Below, in pieces: positions 17,957 to 27,233 of a DNA stretch of 64,000 bases (position 1 is the first letter of the stretch; each line of letters opens with the position of its first letter). The position numbers were made by a program, and so were the translations under genes. The notes under the pieces were generated by a model. That model saw nothing but the letters and a program-made list of their open reading frames with translations, was not told the DNA's origin and searched no databases. Source of the DNA: Saprospiraceae bacterium (GTDB lineage: Bacteria; Bacteroidota; Bacteroidia; Chitinophagales; Saprospiraceae). The stretch is taken from contig JADJJL010000004.1 in the NCBI GenBank assembly GCA_016710265.1, forward strand, positions 157,672 to 221,671, written 5' to 3'.

Positions 17957-18681
17957 TTTAACATCACGATCATATTTGGACTAAGGATTAAATTTTTCAC
18001 ACTTCGGCCTGTGATAAAAAGTTGTATTTTTATAGATATTTGAAAAAAGAAGAACAGAAATTTTCGAATAAATTCGAATGTAGGATTTTTAATTCTCATA
18101 TTGGAAGATTTAATTTCCACTTGGCCATATCCGCAGGCCAATCCAAGTTGTTGTGCAGACGATGGGTTAAGCAGACACTCATGGGTAAAATCTCCAAAGG
18201 CATATCTGTTAGGCAAAATTGCATCCATGTTGGGTGTGCGGAATACCACTTGTCCTCCGGGATTCAATTTATTTTTTATTTTTTGGAGCAAATCCACCAA
18301 TTCATTTTTTGTAAAATGTTCAATAATGTCCATTCCTAAAATCAAATCGTATTTATTTTTATCCTCCTCAAAAAAAGATTGGATATCCATGCATTTTATA
18401 TTGTGAACTCCCATCGTTTTGGCTACTTGAATTTGTTCGGGGCTTATATCAATACCGAAAACCTGCGTAAATCCATTTTCATCCAAGGCTTTTAACAAGC
18501 TACCAGAACCGCAACCCAAGTCAATAATTTTTGCATTTTTAGCTATACCTTGAAGTAGTGGAATAATTTCAATTTTGAATCTCCATTTTTCTTCATGAAA
18601 TAATTTGCTAAGATTATTTGGATTTTGTTTTCCACTTTGTGTGGTATAATAATTTTGATACAGCGTCTTTCGGTACTCCAA
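17953..18681 (-). CDS. Class I SAM-dependent methyltransferase
   Basis: A 242-residue methyltransferase with IIDLGCGSGSLLKALDENG near residue 50 (SAM glycine loop), FGIDISPEQI (acidic motif II), DLILGMDIIEHF (motif of the UbiE/COQ5-like group) and LNPGGQVVFRTPN. The C-terminus carries a hydrophobic, Phe-rich segment that could touch the membrane. Coupling to a glycosyltransferase suggests a sugar or glycolipid substrate, but this is inferred. It is the first gene of the minus-strand pair. Confidence 0.85.
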   Translation of the reverse strand: MEYRKTLYQNYYTTQSGKQNPNNLSKLFHEEKWRFKIEIIPLLQGIAKNAKIIDLGCGSGSLLKALDENGFTQVFGIDISPEQIQVAKTMGVHNIKCMDIQSFFEEDKNKYDLILGMDIIEHFTKNELVDLLQKIKNKLNPGGQVVFRTPNMDAILPNRYAFGDFTHECLLNPSSAQQLGLACGYGQVEIKSSNMRIKNPTFEFIRKFLFFFFQISIKIQLFITGRSVKNLILSPNMIVMLK

Positions 18682-18852
18682 TTTTTTAATTTATTTAAAT
18701 TGTTCGATGATGAATGTTAGAGCAGTGCTTCATTCACCCACAAATTTAGCAGTATTTTCCAATCCGCTTGGATAGATGTAATTTATTGTTATCATCCAAG
18801 ACAATCCATGGTTTCTCATCGGCATCCTTTAACTTTGCCTTTTTATAGAATT

Positions 18853-19530
18853 ATGGCAAACTTTGTAATTGTTGCAAAAAGGTTGATTGTAAAATATGAC
18901 AATTTATTGGTATTTAATGATTTGCAACTAGATATTATGGAAAGAGATTGGGTGGAGATCATAGGACCCAATTTTTCTGGAAAATCAAGCCTTCTTAAGG
19001 TCTTTTATGGCTTGCATGAAGATCTGACAGGCAGTTTATCTGTATTGGACTTTTCATTAAACCCGGTCACCAAAGATTTTCAATCTGCCAGACGTAAAAT
19101 GGGCTTTGTTTCAGAAGCCATTCCGTTGTTGGAGGAAAAAACAATCAGAGCAAATTTGGCCATTGCACTAAATGCAACCGACAAGATTAAAGACCTCAAT
19201 ACCCATCAATTGATCGAGGATGTCCTTGCACGCATGGGTTTACAAGATAAATCTGGATTTTTGGTTTCGAGCCTTTCCAGCTCTGAAAAACTTTTGGTGA
19301 AGCTGTGTAGGGCATTAATTACAAAACCTCGAATGTTGCTATTGGATGGTTTATTTGATCAATTGGATGATCCAATGTGCGAAAAAGTCAAAGTGGAATT
19401 GGCCACCATCGCAGGAAAAGAACCCTTAACAGTGGTCGTTACTGGACTTCAGTTAAAGCCATATAGTCCTGAAAACAAGCGTATTTACTATATAGAATCC
19501 AAAAAACTGAAGGAAATTATCCCTGCATAG
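18853..19530 (+). CDS. FtsE-like ABC-family protein with degenerate ATPase motifs
   Basis: The 225-residue protein resembles FtsE/lipoprotein-exporter ATPases in length and order of motifs. Walker A is intact (GPNFSGKS, 38-45). The rest is altered: the Q-loop position has Glu88 (MGFVSEA), the signature is LSSSE (141-145) instead of LSGGQ, the residue after Walker B Asp165 is Gly166 where the catalytic Glu should be, and the H-loop position is Gly198 instead of His. It may bind ATP but should hydrolyse it poorly. ATG 18853 is chosen over 18808 because it gives MANFVIVAK immediately before the first conserved strand. No ftsX-like gene is adjacent. Confidence 0.75.
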   Translation: MANFVIVAKRLIVKYDNLLVFNDLQLDIMERDWVEIIGPNFSGKSSLLKVFYGLHEDLTGSLSVLDFSLNPVTKDFQSARRKMGFVSEAIPLLEEKTIRANLAIALNATDKIKDLNTHQLIEDVLARMGLQDKSGFLVSSLSSSEKLLVKLCRALITKPRMLLLDGLFDQLDDPMCEKVKVELATIAGKEPLTVVVTGLQLKPYSPENKRIYYIESKKLKEIIPA

Positions 19531-19534
19531 TTGA

Positions 19535-19565
19535 TTTGTCCATTGAGCTATCTTGTTTATCTTTG
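19535..19565 (+). promoter_or_regulatory. Bacteroidota-type promoter of ffh
   Basis: TTTG at 19535-19538, a 19-bp spacer and TATCTTTG at 19558-19565 match the Bacteroidota consensus (TTG near -33, TAnnTTTG near -7). The ffh ATG lies about 25 bp downstream of the -7 element, giving a short leader. Confidence 0.7.
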
Positions 19566-19590
19566 CGCCCCTTACTAATATCATACACTT

Positions 19591-20928
19591 ATGTTTGAAA
19601 GTCTGAATGAAAAACTTGAATTAGCCTTTAAGAATCTTAAAGGTGAAGCAAAATTAACGGAACTCAACATCGCTGAGTCCATTAAGGAAATCAGAAGAGC
19701 CCTTGTAGCAGCCGATGTAAACTATAAAATAGCCAAGGAATTCACGGACAAAGTGAAGGATCAGGCCATGGGGACTCAGAATGTTTTGAAATCTGTGAAG
19801 CCGGGTGAACTCATGGTGAAAATTGTCATGGACGAACTCGTAGAGCTCATGGGTGGACAAGCTGCGGGGCTTAACTTAAGTGGCCAACCATCTGTTATTT
19901 TAATTTCGGGATTGCAAGGTTCCGGTAAAACGACCTTTTCTGGAAAATTAGCCTATTTTCTTAAGAACCAAAAAAACAAAAAAGTCCTTTTGACTGCTTG
20001 TGACGTCTATAGACCCGCAGCGATCGATCAACTTTCTGTCATTGCAGAGCAAGTTGGTGTAGAAATTTATAAGAACCTGGAAAGCAAAGATCCTGTGGCC
20101 ATTGCCCAACAAGCAATTCAGTATGCCAAAGATCAAAAATTGGATGTGGTGATCATCGATACCGCTGGTCGTACTTCCATTGATGCAGAGATGATGGATG
20201 AAATAGAGCGTGTTAAAAATACCATCCAACCCTCAGAAACACTTTTCGTAGTAGATTCAATGACTGGTCAGGATGCAGTCAATGTGGCTTCTACCTTTCA
20301 CGATCGGATCCAGTTTGATGGAGTGGTTTTAACCAAAATGGATGGTGATACCAGGGGTGGAGCAGCATTGTCCATTAAATATACTGTTGGAAAACCCATC
20401 AAGTTTGTGTCAGCCGGCGAAAAAATGGAGACTCTGGACGTCTTTTACCCGGACAGGATGGCGCAACGGATCCTTGGAATGGGTGATATTGTTTCCTTGG
20501 TTGAAAAAGCACAAGCCAATTTTGACGAGAAAGAAGCTCGAAAAATAGAAAGTAAAATCAAGCAAAACAAGTTTGATTTTAATGATTTTTTGGTTCAATT
20601 GCATCAGATCAAAAAAATGGGGGACATCAAATCTATTTTAGGAATGTTGCCTGGAATAGGAAATGCTGTCAAAAATATGGACATCGATGATAAGGCCTTT
20701 AGCAAGGTTGAATCGATCATTCAGTCTATGACACCAGCAGAAAGAGCCAATCCAGAGGTCTTAAATATGTCTCGTAAAACTAGAATTGCTAAAGGAAGCG
20801 GAAAAACAATTCACGAGGTAAATGCTTTCATCAAGCAATTTGAAGAAATGAAAAAAATGATGCACTTCATGAGTAAAGGCAACAACATGGCCAACATGAT
20901 GAAACAAATGCAAAATATGCGTCGTTAA
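19591..20928 (+). CDS. ffh: Signal recognition particle protein Ffh
   Basis: The SRP54 homologue (445 residues) binds 4.5S RNA and signal sequences and delivers ribosomes to FtsY. The N domain occupies about 1-90. The GTPase G domain has GLQGSGKTT near 106, DVYRPAAIDQL, DTAGRT and TKMDGD. The methionine-rich M domain ends in a run of Met/Lys/Asn (MKKMMHFM...MANMMKQMQNMRR). Full length and all GTPase motifs are present. It is preceded by its own strong consensus promoter. Confidence 0.97.
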   Translation: MFESLNEKLELAFKNLKGEAKLTELNIAESIKEIRRALVAADVNYKIAKEFTDKVKDQAMGTQNVLKSVKPGELMVKIVMDELVELMGGQAAGLNLSGQPSVILISGLQGSGKTTFSGKLAYFLKNQKNKKVLLTACDVYRPAAIDQLSVIAEQVGVEIYKNLESKDPVAIAQQAIQYAKDQKLDVVIIDTAGRTSIDAEMMDEIERVKNTIQPSETLFVVDSMTGQDAVNVASTFHDRIQFDGVVLTKMDGDTRGGAALSIKYTVGKPIKFVSAGEKMETLDVFYPDRMAQRILGMGDIVSLVEKAQANFDEKEARKIESKIKQNKFDFNDFLVQLHQIKKMGDIKSILGMLPGIGNAVKNMDIDDKAFSKVESIIQSMTPAERANPEVLNMSRKTRIAKGSGKTIHEVNAFIKQFEEMKKMMHFMSKGNNMANMMKQMQNMRR

Positions 20929-20994
20929 TCCGGTTAAATTTTATTGCTTTCCTAGATTTTCTTTCCTTATTTTTATGCCATTAATTAAATAGGA

Positions 20995-23900
20995 ATGAAA
21001 TTCAAATTTACCATATTGGTTTTATATTGGGCATACTGTTCTCAGACATTTGCACAAATACCCGACGGAAGTCCGGCGTCTGACATTGTTGCACTGGATA
21101 TCAATAACAATGGTTATAGTTTATTTGCAGCCATGGCCGGAGGAAAGTCAGCTTGTATCGACTTTATGGCCACTTGGTGCGGTCCTTGCTGGTCCTTTCA
21201 CAATTCACAGACCCTCAAAAATGTACACAATAATTTAGGGCATTTGACTTCGGTGGTTATGCTGGAAGGGGATTTTGCCACCAATACCAATTGTCTTTAT
21301 GGCCCGAGTGGCTGTTCCGGTATTGGTACTCAAGGCAATTGGACCGCTGGAACTCCTTATCCAATCGTTAATTTAACCAACAGCAATGGTGGTTCCGCGA
21401 TGGGTGACTACAATGTCAATTATTTTCCAACGCTTTATATCATTTCTCCAGATTTTAGGGTTTGGGAAATTACCACCAGAAATTACAACGAATATTATAA
21501 TTGGATCGTACACAGTTTTACTTTGAATGCGACCGCTCAAATTACCCATTCTACCTGCGGGGACAACGGAAGAGTGGATCTAAGTCCAACGGGTGGTTAC
21601 GCCAGTTACGCTTTCAAATGGAGCAATGGAGCCACCACAGAAGATTTGGTCAACATGCCAGGAGGTACTTATTCTGTAACTGTGACAGACAACAATGGCT
21701 ATTTTGAAATTTATGGCCCTTGGACTGTGGATGGACCTGATAAGAGAGTAAGCATTACACAGCAAACCGTCCAACACAATCCATGCTTTGCTTACCAAGA
21801 AGGTTCGGTTTCAGTTCAGGTAGCCAATGGTACACCAGGATATTCATTCCAATGGACCAACGGCGATCAAACTTCTCAGATCAACAATCTTACTGCAGGT
21901 TCTTATACACTTACAGTGACCGATGCAGCAGGTTGTACAATTAGCAAAAATTACCAGATTACACAACCGGCTTTGTTAAAAGCGACTATTTCCTCTGGTC
22001 CGGAAACATGTGATCAAAAAAATGGATTTATTGCGGTGGGTGCTGAAGGCGGCACTAAACCTTATTACTATGACATTGGAGCCGGTAAAAAAACAAATCC
22101 TGTTTTTGATAAATTGAAGGGAGGCGATTATAAAGTGACTCTTACAGATTCTAAACAATGTTTTTTTACAGAAGAAATAATCATTGATGCAACTCATCTG
22201 CCTAAGGTGGAAGCTGGCGCAAATACCCAACTTCTTTGTGACAAAGACACCGTCTATTTGGATGGTCCCGGAACAGATACCGGAGCAGAATTTTTACATA
22301 CCTGGTCTACTAAAAATGGTCAAATCATCGGAGATAAAAATAATTTACAAATACGGGTAGTCAAAGAGGGCACCTATATATTGAATATCAAAAATCTATT
22401 GACAGGTTGTGAAAATACGGATTCTGTAAAAGTCACGGACCAACGCAAATATCCAGATATCTTAGCTTCTTCGGATAGTTTAATCAATTGTTACTACCCT
22501 GAAATATTTATACAAGGTCACACAAAAACAAAATCGGCCAAATACTTTTGGACACAATTAAATTCCACTTTTAAAGATACTTCTGCCACAATATCCGTTG
22601 ATGATAAAGGACATTTTGTTTTCAATGTGTTGGATACCGTCAACCAGTGTTTGATAAAAGATACTGTCATCGTCGATGAAGATTTTTTAAAACCGAATGT
22701 GACTATTTTGTTTGGTGATATTAATTGCGATCACCCTATCATTACCTTAGATGGAAGTTTATCAGATCAGGGTGTCGATAAAACTTTTTATTGGACGACT
22801 CAAGGTGGAAGGTTTGTAAGTGGTGAAAATACATTAAACCCTTCGATCGATCTTCCCGGAGAATATGCTTTACATATTTTAAATTCAACAAATGGTTGTG
22901 AATCTTCTAAGCCGATTACGGTGTTGGAGGATAAGACCCTTCCAAAAATTTCATTTGGGCAATGGCCTGTGGATCTTAGTTGTTTAAGAAATGAAATGAG
23001 TATTGGCCTAGATCAGTCGATTCCGGATCTTATCTATCACTGGTACAGTGAGAATGGAGGCATTATTTCCCCGGATACCTCACATCAAATTGTGGTGAAT
23101 AAGTCAGGAAATTATCAACTAAAATATAAGAATTTTAAAAATGGCTGTGAAGATTCCAGCTTTATAAAAGTAGATGAGCAAACTAAATTAATTCCTAATT
23201 TTGATTATTCCATTCAGGATTTGGAAGTTCGATTTAATGACCTTTCTTTTGGTAAAGCTACATCTTGGAATTGGGAAATGGGAGATGGAAAAACATACTC
23301 TGATCAAAATCCAATCCATCTTTTTGAAAATCAAAATGAATATGAAGTTTGCTTAGAAGTAAACAATGAATGTGGACTAGCTAGAATTTGTCAATTAATT
23401 AATTTAGACCCCACCGCAAATCATCTTGGATTATTGTCCTGGGAAATTGCACACGTAAATTGTTTTGGTGGTACAAATGGACGAATCAGCCTTCAAGTGA
23501 AGGGTGGCCAATCCCCATATTTGTTTGATTGGGATCATGGTAGTAACAATTCTGAAATAACAAATTTGGCAGCTGGAGATTATACAGTGATGATTACCGA
23601 CCAATTAGGTGCAACAATCTCTAAAACTTTTACCATACTACAAGCCCCGAATTTGGAATATCAACAAATTAGTATAATTCCATTACGGGGCACACAAAAA
23701 GGATCCATAGAGTTGGAGATCATTGGAGGAAATCCACCTTATACTTATCGATGGAGTCATGGAGCAGATACCAAAAATATTGTTGATCTTCAAGCAGGAT
23801 CGTACGAATTGACCGTGACCGATGCCTCATTGTGCACCAAATTATTTGGACCTTTTGTGATTCAGGATTTAACCTCCACCGGTAATATTTTAAAGGAGTA

Positions 23901-24144
23901 TTTTATGGTTTTTCCGCAACCAGCAAATGACCATTTGATAGTCATGTTACAGGAACAGATTCTTCTACCAGCACAGGCTCAAATCTTTAATTCCCAAGGG
24001 AAGTTAATATTGACAAGAAAATTTACTTCACAAGGTGTGAATCAGCTAGACTTGACTTCTATTTCCAATGGAGTCTTTTATTTGGTCCTGACCAGCTCTG
24101 ACAACAGTGTTTTTACAAAACGAATGATTGTCTTAAAAGATTAG
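20995..24144 (+). CDS. Secreted thioredoxin-fold/SprB-repeat/PKD protein with T9SS sorting domain
   Basis: A 1049-residue exported protein. A signal peptide (about 1-20, ending FAQ) is followed by a thioredoxin-like domain with ATWCGPCW near residue 56. SprB-type repeats then follow, each containing a GG/AG-x-Y-x-V-x-V/I-TD element (about residues 205-330, 360-400, 850-975). A middle region has Ig-like segments rich in CENTDS-type cysteines. A PKD domain near 735-795 has WNWEMGDGKTYSDQNP. A type-A T9SS C-terminal domain (FPQPANDHLIV ... LKD) occupies the last ~80 residues. It is predicted to be exported by the Sec and T9SS routes to the cell surface. The CGPC pair suggests disulfide chemistry outside the cell, which is inferred. 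Confidence 0.85.
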   Translation: MKFKFTILVLYWAYCSQTFAQIPDGSPASDIVALDINNNGYSLFAAMAGGKSACIDFMATWCGPCWSFHNSQTLKNVHNNLGHLTSVVMLEGDFATNTNCLYGPSGCSGIGTQGNWTAGTPYPIVNLTNSNGGSAMGDYNVNYFPTLYIISPDFRVWEITTRNYNEYYNWIVHSFTLNATAQITHSTCGDNGRVDLSPTGGYASYAFKWSNGATTEDLVNMPGGTYSVTVTDNNGYFEIYGPWTVDGPDKRVSITQQTVQHNPCFAYQEGSVSVQVANGTPGYSFQWTNGDQTSQINNLTAGSYTLTVTDAAGCTISKNYQITQPALLKATISSGPETCDQKNGFIAVGAEGGTKPYYYDIGAGKKTNPVFDKLKGGDYKVTLTDSKQCFFTEEIIIDATHLPKVEAGANTQLLCDKDTVYLDGPGTDTGAEFLHTWSTKNGQIIGDKNNLQIRVVKEGTYILNIKNLLTGCENTDSVKVTDQRKYPDILASSDSLINCYYPEIFIQGHTKTKSAKYFWTQLNSTFKDTSATISVDDKGHFVFNVLDTVNQCLIKDTVIVDEDFLKPNVTILFGDINCDHPIITLDGSLSDQGVDKTFYWTTQGGRFVSGENTLNPSIDLPGEYALHILNSTNGCESSKPITVLEDKTLPKISFGQWPVDLSCLRNEMSIGLDQSIPDLIYHWYSENGGIISPDTSHQIVVNKSGNYQLKYKNFKNGCEDSSFIKVDEQTKLIPNFDYSIQDLEVRFNDLSFGKATSWNWEMGDGKTYSDQNPIHLFENQNEYEVCLEVNNECGLARICQLINLDPTANHLGLLSWEIAHVNCFGGTNGRISLQVKGGQSPYLFDWDHGSNNSEITNLAAGDYTVMITDQLGATISKTFTILQAPNLEYQQISIIPLRGTQKGSIELEIIGGNPPYTYRWSHGADTKNIVDLQAGSYELTVTDASLCTKLFGPFVIQDLTSTGNILKEYFMVFPQPANDHLIVMLQEQILLPAQAQIFNSQGKLILTRKFTSQGVNQLDLTSISNGVFYLVLTSSDNSVFTKRMIVLKD

Positions 24145-24280
24145 TAGTCTCAACATAAGAGGTCATCATTGTATATATATTAATGGATGGTGAAAATACT
24201 TTGTGCTTTTAATTTTGTCTTTTTGACATAATTATTTGCATTATATTTGGGGCTATATTTAACCAAAACTTGTGAATCCA

Positions 24281-26056
24281 ATGAAACTCCTCATTTCAAT
24301 CTTTTTACTTTTAGGCATTCAGAGCCAATTGTTGGCTGATTTTAAACTGGTTTGCCCTCCAGATATTACCATAAGTTGTACAGAAGATCTTTCCGACCAT
24401 AGTCGTTGGGGTAAAGCCTATACCGAAGAAAATGGGCATATTACCTACCAACACGATTGCAAAGTAGTTTATACTATTGACGAATGTGGGGTGGGGACGA
24501 TCATGAGAACATGGGGCGTCATGAGTCCGGAGACCTTTTTATGGGTTACTTGTTCGCAATGGATCACTTTAAGCAATGCCAATGCCTTTGGTTACAGAGA
24601 TATTAGTTTTCCTCCTTCGATTACGATCGAAAGTTGTAACCCTCAAGATAGTTTAAAAAGATTACCTAGACCTTATGACAGACCGAGCTGGAAAACCAAT
24701 AAATGTGCAAAGCCGATGCTCAATTATACAGATCAGGTTTATAAAATTTCAGATGGCTGTGTTAAAATTGAGCGCACCTGGAAAATTCTAGATTGGTGCG
24801 TTTATGATCCATTTGACAATCCAGGAAGAGGTATATTTGTGGGCACTCAAATTATAAAATTAATAACAAAGGATGATTCAGCAAGCATTTATTGCCTGAA
24901 GGATACCATCGTAATTGCTGACAAGGAATGCAATGGAGCAGCAGTCATTCTACCTCCTGCAATTTTACACTCACCTTGTAATATGCCTTATATCATCAGG
25001 AATACTTCTCCTTATGCCACCGATTCTTTAGCAGATGCTAGCGGATTTTATCCTGTGGGAACTACTAAATTTTATTTCATAGCGGAGTATGCTTGCGGTT
25101 CAGAAATCAAATGCGAAATGACGGTGACTGTTCAAAGTAAAATTCCACCTACTCCTTATTGCCTGACGGGAGTGATTGTGGATTTAATGCCCATTGACGA
25201 TGAGTTGGATGGAATACCGGATCGTGGCATGGTTGAAATTTGGGCATCAGATCTCAACAAAGGAAGCTTTCACAAATGCCCTGGCCAGAAATTGAGATTT
25301 TCATTTTCCAATGACCCTTCTGATACCCACAAAATTTTTACCTGCGATGAATTAGGGGACAATGAAGTGGAGATTTGGGTGACAGACTCTTTGGGCAATC
25401 AGGATTTTTGTAAGACAGTGGTAACGATTCAAAATAACACCGGAATTCCAAATTGTAAGGGTAAAACTTTACAGGATAAAAAATTGGATTTTGCGCTTGC
25501 TTTACATGATGCCTGGACAGGGAAGTCTTTGCAAAGTTTACAGTTACAACTGGAGAATATGACAGATCACGTCATGGTAAATTCAAAAACTAATCTTTCT
25601 GGTGAATACGCCTTTTCTCAATTGCAGGTTGGAGAATCTTTTAAAACACATGTGGGTGTCAAGATCAATGATCTAGCAGGGATTGATAAAAATGATGTAA
25701 CTAGATTAAAAGACATCATCACAGGAAAATATAAAGAAGTCGATCCATTCCGAATTCTTGCAGCAGATATAAATTCAGACGCACAGCTTACAAATGAAGA
25801 CGTCATTCTTCTTGAAAATTTATTGCTTGGAAAAATTCGTCATTCTGAATTATCGGTTCCCTATATTTTAATTCCGGAAAATTTTCAATTTTCAGAATTG
25901 AATAAAGTGCTTTCAGAGTATTCAGCTTTAAAATCAAACATCATTCAAATGGATGAACTCCAAACCCGCCAACAATTCAAAGTTGTTAAAACAGGAGATT
26001 TGAATCCTTTTGGTGTTACAAGAACAAAGCAAAAAATAATCGGAGAAACAAATTGA
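24281..26056 (+). CDS. Secreted HYR/dockerin-like protein lacking a recognisable T9SS domain
   Basis: A 591-residue exported protein with a signal peptide (MKLLISIFLLLGIQSQLLA). It has Cys-rich segments beginning CPPDITISCTED and containing ERTWKILDWCVYDPF, shared in form with the protein at 48119. Near the C-terminus come a carboxypeptidase-regulatory-like beta fold (GEYAFSQLQVG) and a dockerin-like pair of helices with calcium-type loops (AADINSDAQLTNEDVILL). Unlike the 48119 protein it stops soon after, without a clear type-A or type-B sorting domain. ATG 24281 gives a proper signal peptide; the GTG at 24272 would add three residues. The stop abuts the stop of the convergent gene. Confidence 0.7.
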   Translation: MKLLISIFLLLGIQSQLLADFKLVCPPDITISCTEDLSDHSRWGKAYTEENGHITYQHDCKVVYTIDECGVGTIMRTWGVMSPETFLWVTCSQWITLSNANAFGYRDISFPPSITIESCNPQDSLKRLPRPYDRPSWKTNKCAKPMLNYTDQVYKISDGCVKIERTWKILDWCVYDPFDNPGRGIFVGTQIIKLITKDDSASIYCLKDTIVIADKECNGAAVILPPAILHSPCNMPYIIRNTSPYATDSLADASGFYPVGTTKFYFIAEYACGSEIKCEMTVTVQSKIPPTPYCLTGVIVDLMPIDDELDGIPDRGMVEIWASDLNKGSFHKCPGQKLRFSFSNDPSDTHKIFTCDELGDNEVEIWVTDSLGNQDFCKTVVTIQNNTGIPNCKGKTLQDKKLDFALALHDAWTGKSLQSLQLQLENMTDHVMVNSKTNLSGEYAFSQLQVGESFKTHVGVKINDLAGIDKNDVTRLKDIITGKYKEVDPFRILAADINSDAQLTNEDVILLENLLLGKIRHSELSVPYILIPENFQFSELNKVLSEYSALKSNIIQMDELQTRQQFKVVKTGDLNPFGVTRTKQKIIGETN

Positions 26057-27190
26057 TTAGAGGTCTTGATCTTTTGAGCTTCTAAACTCCTGGACAATAA
26101 GCCCATTTCTAATTCGTGGTTCAAACCATGTGCTTTTAGGAGGCAGAATTTTTGCGCGATCTGCAGTATCTTTAAATTCATCGTGGTGAATTGGGAAAAA
26201 TATAAAGCCCGCAAGCTGTGGATTAATATCTGTGTGTTTGAGAACAGATTTTAATCCTTTTACGCCTTCTACATATTTAATTCTTGGGTCTCTTCGAACA
26301 TCAATAATATGAAGTCCATCTTTTAATATACAATCATTGAACAAATCTACATCAAAGGCGATTCCATTTTTTTTCTTCATTCCCTGGACCAAGGATTCAT
26401 GCCAGTTTAAAATGTAAATTTCTTTTTGAAATACAACAACCAGCTCATACTTATTTTTAGGTAGATGGTCGTCTTTGGATTTTTTAAGTTTACCATATTT
26501 TTGAAGCAATTCTAGAAATTCAATTTCATTCAAGTCAGCTCCAATATCAATGATACGGTTGTAAGAAAGTATACTGAGTTCGTCGAAATCAAACCAGGCG
26601 CTAAGAATAAAGTGAAGTCCTTGATCAATCAATTGAGGTCTTGCTTCAAGGATATCACTCATGGCAGCCATTCGGTGATGGCCATCTGCAATATAGGCAT
26701 CATGTATTTTTAACCTAAATAAATCCATCATTTTACATTGCATCAATTCATCCGGCATTAAATAGAATTCATGCATTTGTTGTGCTTTTTCAAACCAAAT
26801 TCGAAATAGCAGCAGATTTGGGTCAATATGTAGTTGAAGGATTTCTTTAATTTCTGTATCAGGAGCATAGGTAATTAATACAGGCTTAATAATGGCATCT
26901 CTTTCCTGAGTGAGAGCAATCATCAATTCTTCTTGAGTAATTAAAGTATTTTCGTGTTTTTTTATATTTCCGGTAAGGTACTCTTCAATGTTTACACCTA
27001 CCAATATCCCATGGTAATTGCGATCTTTTGCACAGATCCGATACAGTAAAATCCCAGGATTTTTTTGCTGTATGAAATATCCTTTGGAATAAAATTCCGG
27101 GAAGTTCTCTTTTAATTTATTAAAAAAAAACTCACCGTCACTTATTTTCTCAAAATCAGGTATGGCAAATTGAATTGGACGAATTTCCAA
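26057..27190 (-). CDS. DUF1015 family protein
   Basis: A 377-residue protein of the DUF1015 family, widespread in bacteria and without a firmly established function. Family features are the N-terminal IRPIQFAIPDFEKIS region, YRICAKDRNYHGILVGV, the ENTL segment and the signature DAYIADGHHRMAAM near residue 165. It is somewhat shorter than many members. It lies 43 bp downstream of gcvT on the same strand and abuts the convergent secreted-protein gene. No signal or membrane segment is visible, so it is probably cytoplasmic. Confidence 0.85.
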   Translation of the reverse strand: MEIRPIQFAIPDFEKISDGEFFFNKLKENFPEFYSKGYFIQQKNPGILLYRICAKDRNYHGILVGVNIEEYLTGNIKKHENTLITQEELMIALTQERDAIIKPVLITYAPDTEIKEILQLHIDPNLLLFRIWFEKAQQMHEFYLMPDELMQCKMMDLFRLKIHDAYIADGHHRMAAMSDILEARPQLIDQGLHFILSAWFDFDELSILSYNRIIDIGADLNEIEFLELLQKYGKLKKSKDDHLPKNKYELVVVFQKEIYILNWHESLVQGMKKKNGIAFDVDLFNDCILKDGLHIIDVRRDPRIKYVEGVKGLKSVLKHTDINPQLAGFIFFPIHHDEFKDTADRAKILPPKSTWFEPRIRNGLIVQEFRSSKDQDL

Positions 27191-27233
27191 ATTTATAAAA
27201 CTAACAAATGAATAAATCTAACAATTAGTATGA

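Noticed and set aside
18022..18406. Plus-strand frames opposite the methyltransferase
   Set aside because: They are antisense to conserved SAM-binding motifs and have no independent support.
18682..18852. tRNA or riboswitch between the divergent methyltransferase and FtsE-like genes
   Set aside because: I could not find a cloverleaf, a CCA-type end or a conserved aptamer core.
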